From NCBI RefSeq assembly GCF_000276665.1, contig NW_004955487.1, positions 7,982,307 to 8,046,306 on the forward strand: a DNA stretch of 64,000 nucleotides, read 5' to 3'. Shown here in pieces: positions 1 through 11,642 of the stretch. Position 1 is the first letter of the stretch. The number at the start of each line of letters is the position of its first letter. The stretch comes from Chinchilla lanigera (Eukaryota > Chordata > Mammalia > Rodentia > Chinchillidae). Below the pieces are notes generated by a model. The model was not told the origin of the DNA, searched no databases, and saw nothing but the letters and a program-made list of their open reading frames with translations. The position numbers were made by a program, and so were the translations under genes.

Positions 1-487
1 TTTATAGGTAAATGGTCACAACTAGAGACCATACTCATAAGTGAAATAAATCAGACATGCATGTGCAAGCACTGCATTGTTTCATTAGTGTAGAAACTGA
101 AAGAGTTAATTTAAACTTGGAGGTATGATAGAAATTGTGAAATGATAGGAAAACACTCAAGGGTAAACGGCAACTGGGGTGTGGGAAAAGAGAAAGGAAA
201 GGAGAAATTTTGTATGTATGTATATAAAGGAAAGTTAACATAGTTCTTCTACTGTCTTCTATTTCTTTGCTGAAAGAAATTGTCAATGAGTGCTTGATTG
301 ATCGATACTGCATGTCTCTGTTTTCATGAGAAACCACTTTGAAGATATCAATATGTAGTACAACAAGCATTGTTAATTTCCTACCACTCTGTAACTCAGT
401 ATTGTCTGTATTATTCTTTTGTTATCTTGTGGAAGGTTGTCTGTTAATGTTTTTCTCCTTTTATTTTTAAAATGAAAAAAAAAACAA
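1..487 (+). mobile_element. L1 LINE 3' end (truncated at window edge)
   Basis: This is the last part of an L1 retrotransposon (end of ORF2 plus 3' UTR) in sense orientation. It begins inside the L1 and ends in an A-rich tail near 471-487. The same sequence recurs at about 40985-41510, sharing 'actagagaccat' near the start, a 'gaagatatcaatatgtag'-type segment and the same A-rich end. Two independent copies of one 3' end support the call. Its short open frames are not genes. Confidence 0.75.
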
Positions 488-974
488 ATTTTGTTTTGGT
501 GAACAAGTAAGAAAAATTATTTGATTTGGATCTATTCTTGTAACAAAGTATACTATGGGGCATTTCTTCTAAATCTGTTCCATTCCTTGATATTTTCATT
601 TATAGAACTGAGAGTTTAATTTACTTGGCCATTAAAATCTTTATTATTTCATAGGTTTTAAATATAAGTGACTTCAGTAAAACCACAAAACAAGTAGAAG
701 TAGAATGTGAATTGTTGCCTGGGTTTCCTGGCCAATGCTTGTTTTACATGCTAGTTTATATGCTCATATCTTGAGGATTTCTTTTTTGAGATAATTTCCA
801 TTTTCAGAAAAGTTTTGAAATCAATAGTTTCTATATACATATCTATCAGTTTGACATAATGTTATAACAATATTAAATTATTAAAATTTAGAAACTACAT
901 TCATGTAATGCTATTTCTAAGCTACAGTCTTAAAACATACAGAATGGGCAAAAACTTAGAAAATGCAGCTACAT
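488..974. other. No feature recognised
   Basis: AT-rich sequence with no convincing open frame, repeat consensus or RNA gene. Confidence 0.5.
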
Positions 975-1170
975 CTGAGGGGCTGGTCGGCAGGAGGTGA
1001 CACGTGACCTCCTAATGGGGACAGGATGGCTTTCGGGGGTGGTAAAATATTTTTGAAATGAAATAGCAATGATTTGTCCACAACACTGTCTGAGGACTAA
1101 ACATCAGTGTCTTGTAGACTTTACAATGACTAATTAATATTGTATACATTTCATTTAACTGAAAAAAATA
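975..1170 (+). mobile_element. Old L1M-like 3' UTR fragment
   Basis: A G-rich start ('tgaggggctggtcggcagg'), then 'ctaatggggacaggatgg' and 'ggggtggtaaaatattttg', and an end of AT-rich sequence running into 'gaaaaaaataaag', follow the order of the old mammalian L1M-type 3' UTR as I remember it. The copy is very diverged. The subfamily cannot be named from sight. Confidence 0.45.
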
Positions 1171-3164
1171 AAGTGATAATTATAGAAAACTTCATATCAA
1201 ATCTCTTGGCCTTGTGATGCCCTCATATATGAAATGTATCAACACCAAATTCTAATGTGATTAAATACCCCAATTATTTACTTACCAGAGACTAAATGAC
1301 TTCTTAGAAATTAGATGTTTTAATATTGTAACTATATCAGCTTTTTTGTAGAGCAAGTGTAGTGCAACCTTGATCAGACTTCAAAATATACTTTTGAAAA
1401 TAGAATAGTTTTAAATGTACCTTTAAGAAAAAAATATAGTCTGATAACTGAGCTACCAGCTCTTCCTGAGATTAAGTATACTGCATAGTCATAATAACTT
1501 ACATAACCGATGGCCATGTGAGAATAGCCAGACATACCAGAGAAAAAAACATAGCAAAATTTTTAAATGACATTATGCATATAATCGAACATCTATTATT
1601 GTACCTTTTAAAACTGACAGTTAAGTAATGAATTATTCAAATATGGTGCAGGGAAACCTACTGTTTAGTAGAAAGGGACTCAGCAAGCCAGATTGGTATT
1701 TCATATTTATGCTAAAATAAATTAATTATAGCTTACTTTTAAATAAAAATCATGCAGTAAAAATAAGGAATATTTTCATTGTAGTCTTAGCACATAGAGC
1801 AATTTTTAAAGCATATTAGTAAAACAGAGGCCAGAAAGGAAGTTGTTAATGGGTTTGTAGGGAAAATGTGTGTGTTTTTAATGAATAAACTGTAAAGATG
1901 GAAATTTTAAAGTGTTGTGACATATATACAATAAAAAAGTTGGTTAATCTTTAAGTGTAAAGTTACTATAAATAACTCATAGCTTTTTTCAGGATTTAGC
2001 TTTAAAAATGTCTTAAGTACATCACAGGGATGCCAACTATATTTCAATTTGCAGATAAATCCCCCAAAGAAAGGATCAAATAAGAGAATGAGAATATTGT
2101 GTATGCATGTTCATTATGATGTTTTAAAGTAGAAAAGCAAAATAAAAATTAGAATAAATGTCCAATGTTAGATTAAAATCACAAGAATTGTATTATTACA
2201 TAAAATAAAAGATAATGAAAAACTATGAAATAATGGAGAAATATAAATTTAAAGATATGTTTATATTATAAAGATTTCAATGTATATATAAAATTTTCAA
2301 TATATATGTATATATCTAATTTAGATCATGTTACATACATATTTAGCACATGTGTTAGATATATATATGCATAATATATATGAATAAATGGACATGTGTA
2401 GACCAAACTAAACAATGTGTGTGTGTGATTGTGGATAGTTAGATAAGTAGAAAATGTAATATTCTAATATCATAAATTAAAAGTCTTAACAATAATTATT
2501 ATATTTATACTGATGGAACTTTTTGTCAATTTTAATATTTCAGTATTGATATTGTGATGTATATGCTTTGGTTTGAGTTTGAATTCTACAGTCAATTCCC
2601 TAAATCAACTTGGCACACTCCAAGGATAACAGATTAGTATTTGAGATCTCCCAACTAGAAGCCAAGATTCTGAGGCAGCTGCTAAATTAAACTCTAGAAA
2701 ACACTACAGGCTCAATAAAAGAAAAAAGAATGGCTTTACACTGGCTAATTGGGTGACTGCAAGATCTCTCTGTGTCTATACGTGTATGTGTATCTACCTG
2801 TGAAAAAATAATGACTGTAATAGTACTCAGAAGTTTTGTTTTCTGAGTTTGTAATTTACATCATGGCATTTGAAGACTATCAGATTCATGTTAGGAGAAA
2901 CTTTCATGCTTGGAGCTACTTCCGCATCTTAAATAAGACAGAATTTCAATGAGTTTCAAAAAATAAGAACAAAATAAAACTTGTGAGTGAGGATGTGTGC
3001 AGATATGACAGTAACAGGCTAAGAAATTTCAATGTAAACTACTAATAAAATTGCTGCACGTGTATACAACACTATATGTTATATGTGTATATACATGTGT
3101 AGCTGTGTGTATATGAAATTGAGGTGCCATAGCTAAAAGATGAATGGACGTTAAAGTAACAATA
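1171..3164. other. AT-rich sequence, no gene recognised
   Basis: No coding region is seen. A low-complexity AT stretch of ta/tata words lies at about 2265-2400. The rest matches no repeat I can name. Some of it may be old LINE sequence decayed past recognition. Confidence 0.5.
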
Positions 3165-3194
3165 GAACAGTGCTTTGTGTTTTGTTTTGTTTTG

Positions 3195-3225
<31 letters not shown>

Positions 3226-3312
3226 TTCTTCCAGGGATCAAACATAGGACAGGGCACTTGGTAAGTAGGCACTTAGTCCAGTGAGCTACACCCCATCTCC
3301 GAACAGTGCTTT
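3165..3312 (-). mobile_element. ID-type SINE with (TTTTG)n tail and 12-bp target-site duplication
   Basis: A tRNA-derived SINE lies on the minus strand. Read on that strand, the body (about 3300 back to 3230) gives a tRNA-like head with 'gtagctcactgga' (A box) and 'gtttgatccctgg' (B box). It ends in a tail seen on the plus strand as a run of tttg/ttttg units (3177-3228). The 12-bp word 'gaacagtgcttt' is present at both 3165-3176 and 3301-3312, which marks an L1-type retrotransposition event. Confidence 0.85.
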
Positions 3313-3828
3313 CTTAACTTGACAGTGGGTTTTCAACCAAAAAACTCAGAGAACATCATATTTCATGAGAAAACCTTGGAAAATTTGCATTATGTTGTGG
3401 GAAATTTTAAAGTCTGATGTAATTGTCTGAATTACTTTATTATAGAGAAATAGCAAGATTAACTGAATAAAAATGGAAAAAAAGATAAAATGGCATGGAA
3501 CCAGTAAAATGCTTATTATTTACTAATAATATAGTTGTCTAATAGGAATCCAAAAATACCCACTGTGAGAAATAAACCATATTTATATAAAAAATTTGAT
3601 GGCACAATATTAATGTGCAGCATTAGTATTATTTTTTCAAAGAAATCAGTATTAATGTTTTCAAATAATTCAAATAAAAGGTACATTGTAAATCTTTTTG
3701 AAGTAAAAACAACCAATCTACTAGAATATAATTAACAAATGTGATAGAAGAAAATAAAGATTATTTCTAAAGGCTAAAGATAAAGGGAAAGGGGAATAAA
3801 TTGTTCCTCAATATTGATGGTTAGATAC
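3313..3828. other. No feature recognised
   Basis: AT-rich. The two roughly 66-codon open frames that overlap here on opposite strands have no recognisable protein similarity and look like chance. Confidence 0.5.
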
Positions 3829-4203
3829 TGTAATGGTTGATACATTGTGTCAACTTGAGAATTGAGAAAGTTAGAAGGTTAACTAAGTGACTCAGCAGGG
3901 AGCCAGGGTCCTTTCTTTGTAAACATCCTGAGCCTGTGCAGGAGGAGGGAATGGAGATGGAGTGGGCGGATAGTCTACATACGCTATAAGGGAGGAAAAG
4001 GGGCTTCTTCCCCACCTTCTTGCTCTTGTTGCTTTTGGCTTCTGCAGACTTGAACTGTTGCCCTTGTGCCATGGCACCCTGCCTTGGAGCCAGCTGATTA
4101 TGCACTGGGACCTCCACAAACTATGAGCTAAATAAACCTGTCCTTCCTTAATTTTGGGTGTCAGGTATTTTGTCTCAGAAAGGAGAAAAAAATAACCAAC
4201 ACA
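3829..4203 (+). mobile_element. ERVL-type LTR (MLT2/MaLR-like)
   Basis: This is a long terminal repeat of an ERVL-class endogenous element. It starts with 'tgtaatggttgatacattg', continues 'tgtcaacttgag' and ends 'aaccaacaca'. A polyadenylation motif sits in 'gagctaaataaacctg' (about 4125-4140), followed by 'caggtattttgtc', which is typical of the R/U5 part of these LTRs. Short open frames on the minus strand here belong to the LTR and are not genes. Confidence 0.75.
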
Positions 4204-4560
4204 GAATTTGGTATCAGAGAAGTGGGTTTGTTGCTGTGACTATACCTTACTGTGTGATTCAAGAGCCTTTGGAAATGGCTGTGGGAAGAGATTAGAAAAG
4301 TTCAGAGTTGCTAGCTCAAAAAGTAGTGCTGGACCGCCTTAAGATGTTCTGTATAGGAGATTTCTGGTTAGAGCTCAGACGACCAGAAAGTGGATAGAAA
4401 TTCTGCAGGTAAAGACCATATTCAGGAGGTTTCTGCTGAGAAGAACTGCACTGGATGCTGGACCCCAGATTATGTGTATTATGGCTTGTCAAAAAGTTTA
4501 TCTACATTTTGCTTTTATGCAGAGACTTTGCCTGAGACTGAACCATTAGAACAGGATTAG
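4204..4560 (+). mobile_element. Start of ERVL/MaLR internal region
   Basis: Directly after the LTR comes 'tttggtatcagagaagtggg'. This matches the primer-binding-site region that follows the 5' LTR in ERVL and MaLR elements. The next 300 bases resemble the non-coding start of a MaLR internal sequence, with glycine/lysine-like codons but no usable frame. No second LTR follows before the GA-rich stretch, so the element is 3' truncated. Confidence 0.6.
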
Positions 4561-4611
4561 AGATGAGTGACAACAAAACTATGGGATACTGAAACTTGTA
4601 CTATCCAAACA

Positions 4612-4718
4612 AAGAGAAATAGAGGAAGGAAGAGAAAGAGGAAAAGGAGCAGGAAAAGAAAAAGGACAAGAATGAGTAGAGGGGAAGAAAGGAAGGCAGG
4701 AAGAAAGGAAGGTGTATG
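4612..4718 (+). repeat. GA-rich low-complexity tract
   Basis: Almost pure purine sequence made of gaaa, gagg and aagg words. The right end (4701-4718) also forms the left target-site duplication of the following SINE, so the SINE landed in this tract. Confidence 0.85.
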
Positions 4719-4850
4719 GGGGGCTGGGGATTTAGCTCAGCGGCACAGCGCCTGCCTGGCAAGTGCAAGTCATGAGTTAAATTCCCAGTACCAGAAAAAC
4801 AAAAAACAAAAAACAAAAAAAAGAAAAAAAGCAAGAAAGGAAGGTGTATG
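4701..4850 (+). mobile_element. ID-type SINE with 18-bp target-site duplication
   Basis: The body 4719-4796 starts 'ggggctggggatttagctca', carries a tRNA-like A box (tagctcagcggca) and a decayed B box (gagttaaattccc), and ends in an (A)nC-rich tail to 4832. The 18-bp word 'aagaaaggaaggtgtatg' flanks it at 4701-4718 and 4833-4850. It belongs to the same 'ccagtacc...' subfamily as the copies at 27.7 and 47.9 kb. Confidence 0.92.
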
Positions 4851-4959
4851 ATTAAAAGGAATTTTAAATTTTTAAATCCATATATTAAAAAATCAATAAT
4901 CTCACTGTACACTGATTTTACACATTAGAGAACTACATAGTGAAAATGTAAGCAGAAAT

Positions 4960-5780
4960 ATAATTTAGAAGAAAAAACAATAGAGAAATATCAGTGAAAT
5001 GAACAGCTGATTTTTTGACAAAATTTTCAAATATTTATATAAACTAATAAAGAGCAAAAGAGAATGTGCAAAGAAGTAAAATCATAAGCATTCAACCTTA
5101 CAGAGATGGATAATTGGAGGAATATCTAGCTTCAATAATATATGAAAAATAATTAAACAGCTTAAAATAAATGAATGTATTCCATTCAACATACAGATTA
5201 CTCATTCTGACTCCAAAAATAATCCCTCAGAAGAAGAGTAACAAATGGAGAGGTTGAATCCATAATCAAACACATCTCAATGAAGGAATGTCTTGGGCCT
5301 GACAGCTGCATCATTAAATTTTAGCAAGCACTTAATGAAGAGCTAGCACATATTTTTCTCAAATTCTTAAAAAAAATTGAAGAAAAAGTAACACTTTAAT
5401 ATTCATTCCATAGGTCTAGCATTACCTTGATAGTAAAGACAGATTAAAAAGTAAACAAGAAAAAAATTAGAGTTCAGTATACTTTATGAAGATAGATGAA
5501 AAGTCTTCAAAAAGCAAAATATTAGTAAACCCAACCCAACAGCATATTAAAATGAGTACTCACTGTAACCAAGTGGAATTTACTCTACAATTCAAGTGTG
5601 TATTATCATCAGAAAATCAGTGTAACGTATCACATTATTACAGTAAAGGAAGCAATCCCAAATGATTATTTCAGCACAGAAAGGCATTTGACAAAATCCA
5701 ACAGTCGTTCACTATAAAAACTCAGAAAACAGTGTTGAACTAAGGAAAACTTCCTCAATCTGTTATCTGTGACTTAAAGC
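4960..5780 (+). pseudogene. L1 ORF2 relic, reverse-transcriptase region
   Basis: This is decayed L1 ORF2 in sense orientation. The order of recognisable pieces follows L1 ORF2 from just before the RT domain ('gaacagctgattttttgaca') through the region equivalent to 'cctga...gcatcattaaatttt' and 'aattgaagaaaaagtaaca' to 'aggcatttgacaaaatccaa' (5685-5703). Many stops and frameshifts remove any function. After about 5700 the similarity fades. Confidence 0.7.
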
Positions 5781-5799
5781 TTTGCTTGTGAGGTCAGCA

Positions 5800-6140
5800 A
5801 AAATACAACTATGGCTATTTTTGCAACATAAGTCATTGAAATGATCATGTGGTTTCTGTCTTTGGTTGTTGATATGGTGTATTACATTTATTAACTTGCA
5901 TATGTTGGACTATTCTTGTATCTCTGGAATGAATTGTATTTGGCATTGGGGTATAATATTAATGATTTGCTGTATTCCGTTTGCCAGAAACTTATTAAGA
6001 ATTTTTGAATCTATGTTTATTAGAGTGAATGGCCTGTAGTTCTCTTTCTGACTGGATATTTCTCTTGTTTCAGTATCAGGGTAATGTTTACTTCCAGGAA
6101 TAATTTGGGGAATACTGCTTCCCTTCAATTTCACTAAAGA
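5800..6140 (-). pseudogene. L1 ORF2 RT fragment, opposite orientation
   Basis: A 74-codon frame on the minus strand (5910-6134) reads as L1 reverse transcriptase, with the motif KENYRPFTLINIDSKILNK followed by residues of the L1 type 'Q..QIQFIPEIQE'. It covers the same part of ORF2 as the sense copy just upstream, so it comes from a second L1 molecule or a rearranged copy. It is a fragment with no intact domain. Confidence 0.8.
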
Positions 6141-6149
6141 AAGATTTTA

Positions 6150-7240
6150 TGAAAAAAAGTCTCTGATCACACAGGAAATATTACAATCAAAAACTGGGAT
6201 CTCATCTTATTAACAGATTGCACAGAAAAAAACCACCAACAGAGTGAGGAGACAATGCAGAGTGGGAAAAATTTTGTTAGCTGTTCTTCAGACAAAGGAT
6301 TAGTATCAAGAATATATAAAAAAGTAAAAAAAAAATCAGACCCTAATTTAAGAGACCTAGTCCAAAAATGAGCATGAAATGAATAGACTTTTCTCAGATG
6401 GACAAGTACAAATACAAATGAATATATGAAAAATATGTTCAACATCACTGGTCATTGGGAAGGTGCAAATTAAAATGTCCCTGAGATTTCATTTCACCTC
6501 AGAAAGAATGCTTATTAACAAGAAATCAACCAATAATGAATACTGGCTGAGCTGCAGGGAAAAAGGAACCCAGCTCCACTTTTGATGGAAGTATACACTG
6601 GTGAAACCAGTGTGAAAATCAGTGTGGAAATGCCTCAACAAACTAAAACTAGGAGTTCCATTTGACCCAGCAATTCTTCTTCTAAGTATATTCCAGATAG
6701 AATTAAAAGCATCATATCACACCAATATATACACACACATGTTTATAGAAGCACAGTTTTGCAATAGCTAAATCTTGGAAATTGCCCAAATGCCCATCAA
6801 CCAATGGATAAAGACATGGGCTTGTTTAATACAGTAGAGTACTACTCTGTCATAAAGAAGGATAAATTTGAAACCTTTCCAGGTAAATAGGTACAACTTA
6901 TGACCATACTCTTAAGTAAAATAAACTGGACACATATGTTCAAATATTGCATGATTTCTCTGATATGAGGAACTAAAAGTGTAAATAAGGACTGAAATGT
7001 ATAATAGACATTGTGAAGCAGGATGAAAATGTCCAAGTGGAAAGAGGAACTAGACAGGAGGAGGGGAAAGGAAGGAAGGAAAAGGAAAAAAGAGGGAAAA
7101 AAAGGCAAAAAATGGAAACAAAACTTTTATAAATAAGGAGGGTTGAAGGGAGAAAAATGGAGAAAAAGAAGAATAAAGATATATTATGTAAAGGTACAAA
7201 TTCCCTATGATTAATTTGTTCATTGTGTACCAATAAAATT
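6150..7240 (+). mobile_element. L1 ORF2 3' part and complete 3' UTR
   Basis: This is the sense-strand L1 end. Landmarks in order are 'gacaaaggattagtatcaag', 'caacatcactggtcattggg', 'aatcaaccaataatgaatac', 'tccatttgacccagcaattc', 'atgcccatcaaccaatgg', and an end at 'gtaccaataaaattaatt' (7229-7246). A polypurine stretch at 7020-7120 is the usual L1 3' UTR G/A-rich tract. The same ending is seen at 50.3 and 51.5 kb. Confidence 0.85.
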
Positions 7241-7474
7241 AATTAATTTAGAAAAGAAATAGAAAGCTGGGAATAGGTAAATTGATTATCTCATACATGT
7301 TAGGACAGCTTAAATAAATGTTCTAGGGAGATCTTGTTATATTGAACAGAAGAATTTAGATTCAGCAAAGGTGCTACACTTTCTGTTCATTAACAAGAGC
7401 TTATTAAAAACCTACATATCTCTACCAGAAATGACAAAAATATCATCTAAAAATATTTTTTAAAATACTGCCAT

Positions 7475-7557
7475 AGGTTTGGGGACACAGCTCAGTGGCA
7501 CAGCACCTGCCTGGCTAGCTCAAGGTCTTGAGTTCCGTTCTCAATACAGAAAAGAAA
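7475..7557 (+). mobile_element. ID-type SINE, older copy
   Basis: It contains 'cacagctcagtggcacag' (A box) and 'gagttccgttctcaa' (B box) and ends at 'acagaaaagaaata'. No clear target-site duplication remains. The adjacent stretches 7247-7474 and 7558-7849 hold nothing I recognise. Confidence 0.8.
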
Positions 7558-7849
7558 TATATGGCCATAATAATAGGGAACCAAGTGTTACATTTTACAA
7601 GCCATGCAACATTAATTCTAAAACTGTCCATGATTTTGAATAGGAATACAAAGTGTTAGTAGTATGAAGATGTTACTCTCCCTAAATTACCCTGTAGATT
7701 TAATCCAGTGCTAATAAAAAATATTGAAAATTATAAAAATACTTAAAGGGAAATACTCATGGGGAAAAATAATATCTTAACTCTTCTAATATGAAGTGTG
7801 ATTGATAACTATGATGTGTTTAGATAAAAATTATAATGAGATATTTTGA

Positions 7850-8165
7850 GAAGGTTCTCCCTCAAGATCTTCTCCCTTACTTCAAACATACTTGTCCCAT
7901 TGTCCTTGCCACTTTCTGCAGCAGCTCTGCTGTCCTCTTTCCTGAGAGTCTTTAGTTCTGTTGTCCGGATGTCTTGATGTCCTGAATGATTCAAAACATT
8001 TGCCATTCATGGTCATTTTGACTTTAGGGAAGCCCCAGAGGTTGCACAAAGTGAGATCCAGTGAATAAGGCGGATGAGGACACAGCACCATGTTTTTAGG
8101 AGACTCCCTTTCTATTGGATGCCACTTTGCAGCAGTATACCTCATAACTCCTAAAGTCACTCACA
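7850..8165 (-). pseudogene. Mariner-type transposase relic (C-terminal part)
   Basis: On the minus strand a frame carries 'PHPPYSLDLTLCNLWGF'. This is the HPPYSPDLAPxD block of mariner transposases, which bears the last catalytic Asp of the DD(34)D triad. It is followed by a K.K.....G..F spacing and by a downstream WQ..WDKYV piece like the family's C-terminal W..R/K.... motif. The catalytic Asp region reads LDLTLCN, so the usual second Asp (position of P.D in 'APSD/APCD') is lost. Only about 100 codons are visible, the start is missing and frameshifts occur. A related copy lies at 42255-42560 in the same orientation. Confidence 0.75.
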
Positions 8166-10884
8166 GAAGAGGACTTGCAGAACTGCTTCAGAAAATGTCA
8201 AGAGCATGGGATAAATGTGAAAGAGTATATGGAGGGAGATTAAAGGCATTATGTTTTTTACTTTAATTTTTTTAATTTAAGCATTCACTGCACTTTTTGA
8301 TTACTGCTTGACTATCTCTATTCTTATTTATATATTTAATACAAATGTGCCAAAATATCAACAAATATAACTAAATTTATTTTCAATCCAAAAACGGTAA
8401 AGAACTAAAAAAGATAATTTTGAGGAAGATCAAGAAATGTTATATTGCTAGTCTGTTCTTTATCCTATTGCATTTTTTTCTTCCTTCACTAATATCTGGT
8501 TGAGTACATTATATGGTGACATGTTGTCAAATTCACCTCCGGTGTATAGCTAGGATTGTTCGGTCACCTGCCACACCATGGAGACTGTATCCAAAATGCT
8601 TTTGACAGGTTAGACTAAGAGGTTATATTTCCCTGAAATGAAATATAGAATGTGAAAAATTGTTCATTGGAGTCTTCAAACTTATACAAAATTGTATTTT
8701 GAAGCAAATTGAAGGCTTTTCGTGCTTCTTTATTCTGGAAAGGGAATGTAAGTAAGGGTTATTTGTAATGCCATTCCCCATCATTCTGCTCACTCTTCAC
8801 CCCACTGAGATCCCCAGGAGATGAGACAGAACTAGTGTTTCAGGCTGTTACATACATCTTAGTCCAGCTTTGTACTTTGTCTTGTCCTTGTTAACTGGAA
8901 CATACAACCTCAATAAAAATATGAAAAGTCAGCTTCAGATGACTATCTCCTGAAGAAGGAACTCGGCATCATTTGCCTTTTTCTTTCTGAATACTTAGTC
9001 AGGCTCTAATCCAAGAAAAAGGAAAAGAATGAAAAAAAGAACAGGGTAGAAAACAGAAAATCAAAACTTAAATAGACTCAGGGTTAACTTGAACAAAACC
9101 ATGCCCAAGACTAATTTTTTCTCCCATCTCGACCCTTTAGCTTATGGTACCTTTGTCTCTTTTGCTCTTTAGCTTGTGCAGGAAAGAATCAACTTGTTCA
9201 ATGGTGGAAAGATGAAAAAACAAAATAGGCTGTAGTCCTTCCTCGGAAGTGACAGGGAGGTCTGATCTTTGAACTTTGCTAGACAACACGTTATTTGCTA
9301 GTCCTAGGGGCAAACTAAACTCTCATTTCTTCTTCTTACAAGAAATTGACGTTTCGAATGCCTTTTAAGCAGACCAAACTGAAAATCATCTAAACTTGTA
9401 GAATAATATTTGGAAGCCACTCACAGAAAGGCACATTTGTGGTATCCACAAAGCTGGAAAGTTCCACATAGCACAAAAATATTTCTATGTTTTTAATTCC
9501 AGCAACTTCCAAGCAGATCTGTTACTAACAAAATGAAGATTCTGCTTACTTCCCCATAGGAAATTTTGGAAGACTTAGTGATCTTTCATGTAGTTTATTA
9601 AACACTCCCTCGTAAAGGTAAATAAACACAATTGGGCTACCCATATTAAGCAAACTGTGATTCACTCCCAACTTAGTATGTATTTTTATTCTACTAGATT
9701 ACTTTAGACTTAGATAAAACCATTTGAAATTTCGATAAGAAATTTGTTCAAGTATTGGAAAGAATTTAAGCAACTGCAAAAAAATGTTTGCTTCACTTTT
9801 GTATACTTCAAAATAAAACTCACACAGAAAGTAGACTTGGTTCAGTATGTATTGGACCTGGCTGCTCCCAGTAATACATATTTTATAACTCATCAAAGAC
9901 AAAAGTTTAATTCCATGTTTGAGTGTAAGTGTGTGTGTGTTTATTTGAAACTGTCATCATATTGGTCAGCCGATATATTGAATTCTTTCAATACTTATTC
10001 AGAGTTCCTTGTGTGTGAGTTAGTAAATGAGATGTAACAATTCATTTCTGTATATTTTTGAGCTCGAATTATGCAGACTGGATCCTAAATATTGTAAGAT
10101 TTGCACACCTGGAAACCATGGCCTATCTGAATAGAAATGACTTCATTATTATTTAATGTTGAACTTTATGGTTCTAGGAACTAAGTAGCATTGGATTTGA
10201 ATACAAAATTCAGCTTGGCAAGACATCTCATCTTGGGAATTTAATGCAACCTGTGTATGTCACTATTAACTAATGTATACAATTCCAGAATTAATATATA
10301 GTTCACCATCAACATTGAGAAGATTAGATAAAATTATGTACATAAATTTCAAAGTGGAGTAGGTGATACATAATATACCCATAAGTGTTAATTCTATTTT
10401 AACAATATGTACCTTTATAACTTTCCTAAGCCTTTAAAATCAGGAAGTGTTTTACATTATGCACTACCTCTTATAAGTTAATCCTAATATAAAATGAAGA
10501 ATAGGTTTTTATTTCTCAGATAATGAAAACTTACAACTCAATTTATTGTTGTGTCTGCTGTTGTATTGGTTGTTTGTTATCCTAATTTTTCCAAGACAGC
10601 CAGGAATTAAGGAACCAAAAATTATGTAAAATTATATCAAATGTGTCATCCCAAATTCCTTTTACATTATATTTCTCTTCTTTGTCAAAAAATATCCATT
10701 CTTTCTTTGTTGTACTTATATATTTATTCTTTAAAGGTGCATCTGATTTTTCTAATATTACTCTTCTGATTTGAAACAATATAATTTGCAATTGTCAAAT
10801 AAACATATTTACCTCCGAGAGGTAGAAATCTCAATGGGGAATGAATAATAATAATAATATTGAATAAGAGGTGGTCATTGTCTT
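8166..10884. other. No gene recognised
   Basis: This long stretch has no convincing coding region or repeat. The open frames of 60-97 codons (for example 9744-10037) have AT-driven composition and no known motif. A short (AAT)n run lies at 10846-10862. Confidence 0.5.
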
Positions 10885-11400
10885 TCAAGGACTAAGGAAA
10901 ATTTCCCACTTGCCTGACATCTCTGAAACTCACAGAGCTTCAAAGTCTTGGCTTTGAGTCTCTGCCTCTCTGGGTGTGCACTGTATCAGCAAGAAAAGCC
11001 CATGGATCACACAGGTGGAGTCCACATTAGCTTGTGCTATTGTACCTTGTTGGTTTCAAACTAATGGACTTCAGTCTCCTTCCTGCCTAAAGAATGATTC
11101 AAACCATCACAGCCTGCACAGATACCAAGCACTGCCTCACACTCTTTTCACAACAAAAGCTCACCTAACACAGTCACTGCTGCTTTGCCTGGCTCCTGAG
11201 TCCCACCCTCCTGACTCTGCATGAGGTGGTGTCTTCCACCTCATGTGATCAACAACTCCTCCAGTCTCTGCATCCATCCTCAGGTATGAAGCTGTCCTGG
11301 ACTCTATAGGGTAGAGTTCCTTCTTCACCAGGGGTTGACCAGACTGTCAGAGCAGTCAGGACTGCTGACAGGTTGGATTAGGGGTTTCAAAATTAACCAA
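10885..11400. other. Unassigned block of higher GC content
   Basis: It is clearly richer in C and G than its surroundings, with pyrimidine runs such as 'ctctgcctctctggg' and 'cctgagtcccaccctcctga'. An 82-codon plus-strand frame (10976-11224) has no recognisable similarity. It might be an old LTR or another non-L1 element, but I see no diagnostic ends. Confidence 0.35.
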
Positions 11401-11593
11401 AGGAGAAAAACAATCCATTTGTGTCCCTGATTTAGTGTTTTAGATCTTCCCACAAACAGGTATCATCTGCTTTGGTGAGGCCAACTGTTGACTCTCTTAA
11501 TATACCTTCCACTAGTTTGGAAATTACTGTTTAGAGCTTTAGAAATTTAGTGACTAATCTCTAGTTTTCTCTTTCTTATTCAAAATTATTTTA

Positions 11594-11642
11594 AATTATA
11601 TATAATATAATATTATATATATAATATAATATTATATATATG
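11594..11642. repeat. AT palindromic low-complexity tract
   Basis: It consists of repeated tataatataatattatata words in which the two halves are inverted copies of each other. It sits at the end of the antisense L1 next to it, where an L1 A/T-rich tail would lie. Confidence 0.75.

Noticed and set aside
3535..3735. Complementary 66-codon frames on opposite strands
   Set aside because: Mirror-image open frames in AT-rich DNA with no protein features.
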